Assembly: GCA_944325475.1 (NCBI GenBank)
Contig: CALVAF010000122.1
Location: 1 to 9,010, forward strand
DNA length: 9,010 nt
Reading direction: 5' to 3'
DNA from: an uncultured Helicobacter sp.
GTDB taxonomy: Bacteria > Campylobacterota > Campylobacteria > Campylobacterales > Helicobacteraceae
Positions 1-6,361 of the stretch are shown here, in pieces. The translations under genes were made by a program, and so were the position numbers. The notes under the pieces were generated by a model. The model was given only the letters and a program-made list of their open reading frames with translations, had not been told where the DNA came from and did not search any database. Within the stretch, counting starts at the first letter, position 1, and the number at the start of each line of letters is the position of its first letter.

Positions 1-107
1 TCCTTAAAGACATATAGAGTAATCACTAAAGTAATTATAAGATTTGTTTTATTATTTTTTGGTAAAAGTAATAAAAACATTCTATTCTTTTTATTGGTGA
101 TTTCCAT
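1..107 (-). CDS. Partial small hydrophobic (probable membrane) protein, third gene of the unknown operon
   Basis: An open frame starts 8 bp after the stop of the 426-residue gene and stays open to the left edge (35 codons seen, C-terminus missing). The visible product begins MEITNKKNRM, continues with a short leucine run, then a basic NKT turn and a strongly hydrophobic stretch (about residues 23-34, I/L/V/T-rich). This is the pattern of a basic N-terminus leading into a membrane helix. The chosen ATG follows a G-rich Shine-Dalgarno (AAAAAGGGGA), but the spacing is only about one base. The internal ATG at 78-80 (residue 10) is a realistic alternative start. Position and strand make it the third member of the operon. 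An inner-membrane partner, or an immunity-type protein for the upstream products, is possible but pure inference. I recognise no family, and with so short a stretch the gene could be spurious. Confidence 0.45.
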   Translation of the reverse strand, partial: MEITNKKNRMFLLLLPKNNKTNLIITLVITLYVFK

Positions 108-115
108 TCCCCTTT

Positions 116-1396
116 TTAATCCTTGATATTGTGCTTTTTAGCATAATTTTCTATTTTTTTTCTTAAGAATTCAGGAAAATGACTTCTTTGGATTGTTGGG
201 ATTGTTGGATCCCATTTTTTCCTATCAAACACCCCTTTTTTATAAATTTCCTCTAGACCTTCTGGTACTATGTATCTTGGTGCATTAGGATAGCCTTGAG
301 GGGGAGTTAAAGCAGCTATTTTAGCATCAATATAAAGATAAATCAGATGCATTTGGAATTGGTGTTCATCCCACTCATTAGAAACATCTAAATTGTATTT
401 AATCTTAGAACCACGTCTATAAGCATGGAATTTTTCATTAAAATACAAACGACTTTGCGGAGTGGATTGAGGATCTCTAGGATCCATGAGTTTTCCCTCC
501 TCAATACCCCTACACAAAGCTGCTATAGCATTCCCTAGCGAATCAAAAGAAATATCATGTTCATTGCAATCTAAAACCCAATCTACCCCAATGAGCTCAT
601 CCAAATAAGGCAGCATTCCAAATTCATCATAGGGGGGATTTTTAATAAAAAGCTCTATAAACTGTTTCTTTTTAAGATTAGGCACTAAGCCATATCCTAA
701 TGCTAGGGGTTTTTTAATGCCTTGTGCATAAATATCTGGCAAACCTCTTAAAGACCCACCTAATTGCATATAAAGCCAATAAGCTTGCATAGCCCTAGCT
801 TTAAAACCTGTATTAAATAATTCTGTGGCTCCTGCAAACCCACTCCTATCTCCTAAAATTCCAGCTGCTAAATTCCACTCCCCCATAGGTAAAAACCCAT
901 AACTTAAATTCGCATAACCCCTATTTTTTTCTACTTCTTTATAGAGGTGTTCATATTCTTTATTCCTAAGCTGACCCTTTTCATCCACTCCTGCATAAGC
1001 CTCATAGGGAATATCAATAATCGTGCTTCTTAACCCACTCCTTAGGGTAAGATATTGATATCTCTCTCTTTTAGTTTTTAAAGATTCATAATAGGCTTTT
1101 TCTTTTTTACTCCAAGGGGAAATAGCTCCTTTAAGAGGCTCTTGATAATAATGCTTTTGGATTCTTTTAAATTCCAAATAATCAGCATTACAATTAGGGT
1201 CTAAATCAATGTATTGGTAGTCTTTGTAGGGGCTTTGTGTTAAGATATTATGGGCTTCTAAGATAGCTTTAGAATATCTTTTAGTGTATCTGCCTACTTT
1301 GCTTTTATCGATATTATTAAAGATGATTTCATGAGTCTCTTTATTCACATCAAGTAAATATCCATCAGGTGTTCTTATTTCGTATATCTCTGCCAT
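116..1396 (-). CDS. Unknown 426-residue tyrosine-rich protein, second gene of the unknown operon
   Basis: I do not recognise this protein. It has no signal peptide and no clear membrane helix, so it is predicted to be cytoplasmic or delivered by a route without an N-terminal signal. Tyrosine is unusually common (about 35 residues). The N-terminus (MAEIYEIRTPDGYLLDV) reads like short beta strands. Residues 75-160 are charged and helical. Residues 161-240 form a glycine-rich core (LPMGEWNLAAGILGDRSGF near 169-187, QLGGSLRGLP near 211-220) that looks like the most constrained part. The C-terminus is basic and contains a run of eight A in the sense strand (154-161). The ATG lies 9 bp after the upstream stop; its Shine-Dalgarno TAAAGGAT contains that stop codon, so translation is probably coupled to the 1247-residue gene. 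Delivery-system cargo, a toxin component or a phage-derived protein are all possible; nothing in the sequence decides between them. Confidence 0.85.
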   Translation of the reverse strand: MAEIYEIRTPDGYLLDVNKETHEIIFNNIDKSKVGRYTKRYSKAILEAHNILTQSPYKDYQYIDLDPNCNADYLEFKRIQKHYYQEPLKGAISPWSKKEKAYYESLKTKRERYQYLTLRSGLRSTIIDIPYEAYAGVDEKGQLRNKEYEHLYKEVEKNRGYANLSYGFLPMGEWNLAAGILGDRSGFAGATELFNTGFKARAMQAYWLYMQLGGSLRGLPDIYAQGIKKPLALGYGLVPNLKKKQFIELFIKNPPYDEFGMLPYLDELIGVDWVLDCNEHDISFDSLGNAIAALCRGIEEGKLMDPRDPQSTPQSRLYFNEKFHAYRRGSKIKYNLDVSNEWDEHQFQMHLIYLYIDAKIAALTPPQGYPNAPRYIVPEGLEEIYKKGVFDRKKWDPTIPTIQRSHFPEFLRKKIENYAKKHNIKD

Positions 1397-1408
1397 TTTA
1401 ATCCTTTA
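1397..1408 (-). promoter_or_regulatory. Stop codon embedded in the Shine-Dalgarno of the next gene
   Basis: On the minus strand the junction reads TAAAGGATTAAA followed by ATG. The TAA that ends the 1247-residue gene is the first half of the AAGGA Shine-Dalgarno for the 426-residue gene, with a good 5-base spacing to the start. Ribosomes finishing the first gene stop on the binding site of the second. This supports coupled translation and confirms the ATG at 1394-1396. Confidence 0.7.
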
Positions 1409-4400
1409 TCCTAGCCATAATCCACCCTCTCGAATAATAGTAGTGGCTAGTCTGCCTATAAAATAAGGTTGTCTTTCTTTGTTTTCTTCACTCTCTTGAT
1501 TTTTATGGGTATCATCATGCCTATTATATTCTTTTTCTTGATTGCCTTCCCCCCCACTCTCCTCCTTAATCCCCACATACATAGCCTTAATATTATTTTG
1601 CCCAATAATCTCTAAACATTCTAAAAGCCTTCTTGTTTTGGTGTCATCTTGATTCTTTTTATTTTGGTAATGACCTTTTAAAATATCTTCTAAAATATCT
1701 AAAGCCTCATTATAAGCATCAATAGCAGATGGAAGAGTTTTATCCCCTCTCTCTTGCTCTATGCCCTTAAATAAATCATAGAGTTCCTTTTGGGCTTTAG
1801 CATCTTCGGTTGTATTTTCAGAGGTGACACCATCAATGCTTAATTTATAATATCTAGGATTATTCCATTCTCTTTGGATAAAAAAAGTTTCTAATTCTTT
1901 AGGGATTCCTTGAGTATTAAGGGGCTGTTTGGTTTTAAGGGATTGGAGATAATCTTGTATTTTAATTTGGTGTCTGTGGTGATCTAACACAAGATATGAG
2001 AGGATTTTATCCACTATCATTTTGCATAACCTCTCATAGGGTAAATCAAACCAATAAGCAAAGCCTAGATGATGCCCAAGCCCTCCAGAGCGAAGTTGTC
2101 CCCCATAAAACAAACTCATAAAATCAAAGCACATAAAATTGCTTTGCACACTCATGGGATAAGTAATAAAATGCTTTCTTTGTGTAGCATAGGGTTCATT
2201 GTATTTGTAAGTAAATTTGCTAAACATAAGAGTTTCATATTCTTTTTTAAGCTTTTCATAGTGGGTTTGCCACTTTTTGTCAATAAAATCTAAAAAGATT
2301 CCTTTTCCTACTTCTTGTAAAAAGTGTTTGTAATGGGTATTGGCATAAGAAATAAGGAAGTCTTTGGAATACCTTTGGAATACCTTTATTTTATTTTGGA
2401 GTGGATTAGTGTGTGTTTTTAGTCTTTGGAGCATCATTAGACTGTGTTGGTTTTGAAGTAGGATTTGAAAAGACTTTTTAACCATAATTTCTTGAGTGGT
2501 GTGCTTTGTTTGGAGATTTTTTCCTAAAATTGCTAAATAGGCTAATCCTAACTCCTCTTTTAAGATTTCTTTGAGTGAGGATTGTTTTAGAATAGAAACA
2601 AGGATTTTTTGTAAAATATCTTCTTGATGGAATAATGGGTATTCCATAAAGGGAATTAAAGAGAAGATAAACTCTTCAAAAACTTTTTGGAGTATGTGGT
2701 ATTCTGTGAAGTCATTTTGCAGTGAGGAATCTTGAAGCATACAATCAAAATCATTTTTGATTTTTTGATACTCTTCTTGAGTAATATATTCTGCATTTGA
2801 TTGTACTTTAAGCATTCCAAAATCTTCTTGTAAATCTTTTTGGATTTCCTCTGCAATTTCTTCTTGAGATTGTAAATCCAAAAAATCCTCTTCTAAAAAA
2901 TCTTCTATTAACAAATATTCTTCTTGGCTGGAATCTTTAGCTAGTTTTTCTTTGATTTCTTGGTTTAAAAAGATTCTTTTAAAAGAAGATTGGTTTTTAG
3001 AATCAATTTGTAAATAAACTTGCTGTGGAATTAGCATAAAAACTTCCTTATCTAGTAGAAGAGATTGGTAGATTTCTTGTGGTTTTGCATGATAAGAGGA
3101 GTTTTTAAAGGGAAGTGTTTTAAACTGGTAATTAATCCCATAGTTTTTTGCTTGGGTTTTAAGGGTTTGGAAGCATAAGGCAATGAGTACTATATCAATA
3201 AGAGAGTAGCAGCAAATGGAGTCTTCTTTGGAGTAGGCAAGGCGGGTTGCTGTGGCTTTATTGCTATGAAAACTTTTTAAAAAGCTCTGCAATATTTGAA
3301 TAAACTCTTTAAAAATCTCTTCACCTTTTTGGGTGATTTCTTGGATTTCTTTTGGTTGTTTAAAAAAGGAATGGATATGAGCAAGAATGTTTCTAGCATT
3401 CTCAATTGCAGCATTGATTTTTTCTTCCTCTTCAAAATCCTGTGGGGAGCTATTATGAGAAAATCTTAATGGATGGCTAGCAAGCTCTTTTAGACTATCA
3501 TACTCTTCTTTTTTTAAGCACACAAAAGGGGAAAGTCTTAAGAGGAAAATAGGATTATCATTTCTAGTAATGCAATAATGACTATAATCCAATTCTGGAT
3601 TATAACTTCCAAAAACCTCTTTAGCTTGTGCCCTGCTTTGAATTTTATAATCTAAATAATGCTCTAAAATCTCACTTTCTAAGCCAGAGCTTTCATAAGG
3701 AGGGGCATTGGTAATCACTAAGTAATTAAAAGCATTAGGATTGGTTATTGGGTTGCTTTTAGAGAATGTTTTATGGTTTCTATTTTGCAGGATTTCCCCT
3801 AATAAAGAGGAGCTAAAACTTGGGTATTCTATATAGTTAAGCAAAGTGCTTTGTTCAAACTTTTGTGCAATAATCCTAAGCAAATCATCATTGCAAGCTC
3901 CACTTTCTAATTTTGCAATGCAATGGTTTTGAAAAGAGGGGGTTGGTGCTTTGGTATTGGAGCTTTGCAAAAAGGGTAAAAATGGCGATTTATCTTTGAT
4001 GATTCCCAAAAAACCTAAACCTTTATAAAGCACCCCTTTGTTTTTTTGATAGCCCATAAAATCTAAGGAGTTAAAAAGGCTAAATCCAGAAAAATCAACT
4101 AAATATTCTTCATTAATAATAAAAAAATGCGAATAGAAGTTTGTCTTATAAAGATTGAGATACATTCCAATTTGACTGCTTAAGATTCTCTGTAAGGGTA
4201 ATAAGTAAGGATAGAGGAATTGATCTTTAGAGTATTTATAGAGATGATTAGCCACTTTGGCTACTTCTAAGAGGACAAGAGGTAAGGCATAATGTTTAAA
4301 AGTAGCTTGTATATCAGTAAAATCAACAATGGTGATTAAAAACTTTATGATTTCTTTTAAGAAAAATTCCTCGCCCTCTTGAATGGAATGCTTGAGATTG

Positions 4401-5149
4401 TTTTTGAGATTTGCAAAAGAGAGATGGAGCTCATTAGGGATTTTTGGCTTGATTTGTGTTTCATGGTAGCGGCTTTCTTGAAATGTTTTAATCTCATTAA
4501 TAAGATGATTGGCAAACTCATCTAGGGCTGTAAAAAAACGCTCATTGATTGCTTCTAGCTTACTGGCTGTGATGGTAGCTTTTGGTTTTTCTTCCTTGTG
4601 GTTTTGGTTAGATAGGGAAATCATTTTGGGTATTCTTTTTGGATTAAAGAGGAGATTTTCTGCAAGGCTTGTTAAATCATGGAATTCTCTATCATACCCA
4701 TAAATTTCTTTATGGTTTTCTTTGGCAAGTTTTTTGAGGGCAGTAATAAAAGAGGTAAGAGAATTTTTTTTATCTTCATAGGTAAAAACTTGTATGCTTT
4801 TGTCTTTTGGGGTGAGGCTGCTTTGATAGTGACCCCATATATTATAGTATAGGTAGTAGGTTTTTGGAATATTTTCTTGGATTGTTTCTTTGTTTAATTC
4901 GCAATAAGAATGCACCTTAGTAGGAATACCAGCTTGACTTTTTTCTTTAAGCAAAGAGAGAATTTGATTGATGAGATTATTAGAAGGTTTCATTTTTAGA
5001 TAGTCATTGAAATTAGAACATACATAGGTAATACTTGGCTTGTTGTTTTGTGGGGTTTTTTCTAGTAAGTGTTGGATTTTTTGAATACCTTCTTCAATAC
5101 TGCTAAAAAAAGTAAGCGAATGACTTTGGAATGTTTCATTGCTATTCAT
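1406..5149 (-). CDS. Unknown 1247-residue protein, first gene of the unknown operon
   Basis: I recognise no family. There is no signal peptide. The N-terminal 140 residues alternate beta strands and helices (YVCSNFNDYL; TYYLYYNIWG; IQVFTYEDKK) as in an alpha/beta domain. Residues 200-340 are long helices. Residues 644-662 (CCYSLIDIVLIALCFQTL) are hydrophobic enough for a buried or membrane helix. Residues 738-777 are strongly acidic. Around 1015-1040 lies a glycine- and histidine-rich, constrained-looking block (YGGQLRSGGLGHHLGFAYWF), followed by DHHRH at 1056-1060. Residues 1198-1232 are a charged low-complexity linker, ending in a hydrophobic tail (PYFIGRLATTIIREGGLWLG). The start ATG has an AAGGAA Shine-Dalgarno (spacing about 6 bases) and a promoter upstream. 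Two unstable elements lie inside: an 11-bp tandem repeat (2363-2387) and a G7 tract (1549-1555). A large effector or scaffold is possible, unproven. Confidence 0.85.
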   Translation of the reverse strand: MNSNETFQSHSLTFFSSIEEGIQKIQHLLEKTPQNNKPSITYVCSNFNDYLKMKPSNNLINQILSLLKEKSQAGIPTKVHSYCELNKETIQENIPKTYYLYYNIWGHYQSSLTPKDKSIQVFTYEDKKNSLTSFITALKKLAKENHKEIYGYDREFHDLTSLAENLLFNPKRIPKMISLSNQNHKEEKPKATITASKLEAINERFFTALDEFANHLINEIKTFQESRYHETQIKPKIPNELHLSFANLKNNLKHSIQEGEEFFLKEIIKFLITIVDFTDIQATFKHYALPLVLLEVAKVANHLYKYSKDQFLYPYLLPLQRILSSQIGMYLNLYKTNFYSHFFIINEEYLVDFSGFSLFNSLDFMGYQKNKGVLYKGLGFLGIIKDKSPFLPFLQSSNTKAPTPSFQNHCIAKLESGACNDDLLRIIAQKFEQSTLLNYIEYPSFSSSLLGEILQNRNHKTFSKSNPITNPNAFNYLVITNAPPYESSGLESEILEHYLDYKIQSRAQAKEVFGSYNPELDYSHYCITRNDNPIFLLRLSPFVCLKKEEYDSLKELASHPLRFSHNSSPQDFEEEEKINAAIENARNILAHIHSFFKQPKEIQEITQKGEEIFKEFIQILQSFLKSFHSNKATATRLAYSKEDSICCYSLIDIVLIALCFQTLKTQAKNYGINYQFKTLPFKNSSYHAKPQEIYQSLLLDKEVFMLIPQQVYLQIDSKNQSSFKRIFLNQEIKEKLAKDSSQEEYLLIEDFLEEDFLDLQSQEEIAEEIQKDLQEDFGMLKVQSNAEYITQEEYQKIKNDFDCMLQDSSLQNDFTEYHILQKVFEEFIFSLIPFMEYPLFHQEDILQKILVSILKQSSLKEILKEELGLAYLAILGKNLQTKHTTQEIMVKKSFQILLQNQHSLMMLQRLKTHTNPLQNKIKVFQRYSKDFLISYANTHYKHFLQEVGKGIFLDFIDKKWQTHYEKLKKEYETLMFSKFTYKYNEPYATQRKHFITYPMSVQSNFMCFDFMSLFYGGQLRSGGLGHHLGFAYWFDLPYERLCKMIVDKILSYLVLDHHRHQIKIQDYLQSLKTKQPLNTQGIPKELETFFIQREWNNPRYYKLSIDGVTSENTTEDAKAQKELYDLFKGIEQERGDKTLPSAIDAYNEALDILEDILKGHYQNKKNQDDTKTRRLLECLEIIGQNNIKAMYVGIKEESGGEGNQEKEYNRHDDTHKNQESEENKERQPYFIGRLATTIIREGGLWLG
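1549..1555 (-). repeat. G7 homopolymer tract in the sense strand of the 1247-residue gene
   Basis: Seven C on the plus strand give a G7 tract in the mRNA, encoding Gly1199-Gly1200 at the head of the low-complexity linker. I translated the slipped versions by eye. With G8 the frame ends after about ten residues. With G6 it yields a lysine-rich tail of about 30 residues and then stops. Both lose the native hydrophobic C-terminus. G tracts are the usual phase-variation substrate in Campylobacter and Helicobacter, although seven is at the short end. Confidence 0.55.
2363..2387 (-). repeat. Perfect 11-bp tandem duplication inside the 1247-residue gene
   Basis: The plus-strand unit TTTGGAATACC occurs twice head to tail (2363-2373, 2374-2384), followed by a further TTT (2385-2387). 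Because 11 is not a multiple of three, the copies are read in different frames (sense GTA TTC CAA AGG, then TAT TCC AAA GAC: VFQR, then YSKD). Losing one copy would shift the frame and reach a stop about 30 codons later by my reading. Confidence 0.85.
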
Positions 5150-5202
5150 ATAGATTCCTTGGTTGGGGGTAGAGCTATTAGCTGGTGATATTTTATCTAA
5201 AT

Positions 5203-5232
5203 TTTATAAGACTATTTTTTAAAAAATATCAA
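5203..5232 (-). promoter_or_regulatory. Probable sigma-70 promoter for the unknown operon
   Basis: On the minus strand TTGATA (5232-5227, five of six matches to the -35 consensus) is followed after 18 bases by TATAAA (5208-5203, -10). This predicts transcription starting near 5196 and a leader of about 46 nt. A second -10-like word, GATAAAAT (5197-5190), lies just downstream. A 16-bp perfect palindrome, TATTTTTTAAAAAATA (5213-5228), fills much of the spacer, and AGCT-ATT-AGCT (5173-5183) lies in the leader. Either could bind a regulator, but AT-rich palindromes also arise by chance. Confidence 0.5.
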
Positions 5233-5268
5233 TCCTTATCTCATTTAAATCTTTAAGTTACTTTTTTG

Positions 5269-5274
5269 TATCAT
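5269..5274 (+). promoter_or_regulatory. Weak candidate -10 element for purM
   Basis: TATCAT follows a run of T in the purM upstream region, about 40 bp before the ATG. No convincing -35 is seen, which is common for Campylobacterota promoters that use T-rich upstream DNA. The rest of the 165-bp intergenic stretch holds the divergent promoter described separately and no reading frame I would support. Confidence 0.3.
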
Positions 5275-5314
5275 TGAGGATTATTTTCTTTAATTTTTCT
5301 TTGGGGAAAGGCAA

Positions 5315-6307
5315 ATGCAAAAGTTAAACTACAAAGATTCAGGCGTGGATATTGCAGAGGGCAATGCGCTAGTAGAAAACCTAAAAGGGCTTGTCAAATC
5401 AACTTTTAATGCTAATGTATTAGGTGGAATTGGCTCTTTTAGCGGTGCTTATGCGCTCCCTAGCGGGTATAAAGAGCCTGTGATTCTAGCTGCCACCGAT
5501 GGTGTGGGGACAAAACTGCGTTTAGCCATTGACTTTGGAATCTTAGATAGCGTAGGAATTGATCTCGTAGCCATGTGTGTCAATGACCTCATCTGCAACT
5601 TCGCCACTCCCCTTTTTTTCCTTGACTACTACGCCACAGGCAAACTTAATAAAACCAAAGCCCTAGAAGTCATCAAAGGAATCACGCAAGGTTGCCTAGA
5701 AGCAGAATGTGCGTTAATTGGCGGGGAAACTGCCGAAATGCCTGGAATGTATGAAAAAGAGGATTTTGACCTTGCTGGATTTGCAGTAGGAATTGGCGAG
5801 AGAGAGATTATCCAAAGAGGCAGCCAAGCCAAAGCTGGCGATGTGCTAATCGCTCTTCCAAGTAGCGGAATCCACTCCAATGGCTACTCGCTTGTGCGCA
5901 AGATTCTAAGCCAAAACAAAATCAACTTAGAATCAAACTTTGAAGGCAAACCACTTATTCAAACCCTACTTACACCCACAAAAATCTATGTCAAAACCTT
6001 TAAAAAACTCCAAGGCAAAATCAAAGCCCTAGCCCACATTACCGGTGGTGGAATCATAGAAAACCTTCCAAGATGCCTTCCAAATAATCTTGATGCCCTT
6101 ATCCAAGAAAACCAAATCCAAATCCCACCCATCTTTGATTTACTCATCCAATACACTGATGAATCCGACAAATACCGCACCTTTAATATGGGAGTTGGAA
6201 TGATTCTAGTCTGCTCCCAAGAAGATGCAGATTTAATTGCAAAAGAATCGCAAGGCTATATTCTAGGCGAACTCACAAAGGGTAGTAAAACAATAAAATT
6301 TGTCTAA
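5315..6307 (+). CDS. purM: Phosphoribosylformylglycinamidine cyclo-ligase (AIR synthetase)
   Basis: PurM uses ATP to close the imidazole ring of formylglycinamidine ribonucleotide, giving aminoimidazole ribonucleotide in the cytoplasmic de novo purine pathway. The full set of PurM landmarks is present in order: YKDSGVDI (6-13), GGIGSFSGAY (37-46), the nucleotide-binding ATDGVGTKLR (60-69), VAMCVNDL (85-92), GGETAEMPGMY (136-146), DLAGFAVGIG (152-161), SSGIHSNGYSLVR (183-195) and HITGGGIIENLPR (241-253). The 330-residue length is normal for bacterial PurM. Residues 93-97 (ICNFA) differ from the VQGAE wording of many other bacteria but match, as I recall it, Campylobacter PurM. The ATG is preceded by GGGGAAAGG. 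No other purine gene is adjacent in this window. It is transcribed away from the unknown operon, and its stop overlaps the -35 of the next promoter. Confidence 0.97.
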   Translation: MQKLNYKDSGVDIAEGNALVENLKGLVKSTFNANVLGGIGSFSGAYALPSGYKEPVILAATDGVGTKLRLAIDFGILDSVGIDLVAMCVNDLICNFATPLFFLDYYATGKLNKTKALEVIKGITQGCLEAECALIGGETAEMPGMYEKEDFDLAGFAVGIGEREIIQRGSQAKAGDVLIALPSSGIHSNGYSLVRKILSQNKINLESNFEGKPLIQTLLTPTKIYVKTFKKLQGKIKALAHITGGGIIENLPRCLPNNLDALIQENQIQIPPIFDLLIQYTDESDKYRTFNMGVGMILVCSQEDADLIAKESQGYILGELTKGSKTIKFV

Positions 6308-6329
6308 AATTCGTCTTTTATGGTATAAT
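6300..6329 (+). promoter_or_regulatory. Promoter for the csd5-aroE unit
   Basis: TTGTCT (6300-6305, four of six -35 matches, overlapping the end of purM) is separated by 18 bases from a perfect TATAAT (6324-6329). That -10 is preceded by TGG, making it an extended (TGN) -10. Transcription should begin near 6336, leaving a leader of about 26 nt with an AAAAGAGG Shine-Dalgarno (6346-6353) eight bases before the ATG at 6362. This is the best promoter in the window. Confidence 0.75.
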
Positions 6330-6361
6330 CTTAAAAATGTTTCATAAAAGAGGTTTTTAGT

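Noticed and set aside
1396..1406. Assigning the unknown operon to type VI secretion cargo
   Set aside because: Gene layout is compatible, but no VgrG, Hcp, PAAR or known effector or toxin motif is present in the window. Naming a function would go beyond the evidence.
2069..2293. Plus-strand open frame of 74 codons opposite the 1247-residue gene
   Set aside because: It lies wholly inside a long, well-supported minus-strand gene, lacks a convincing Shine-Dalgarno and has no recognisable motif. The same applies to the plus-strand frame at 4509-4703 and the minus-strand frame at 2656-2856.
5629..6180. Minus-strand open frames opposite purM (5629-5880, 5986-6180)
   Set aside because: purM is unmistakable across this stretch; these are antisense by-products of its codon use.
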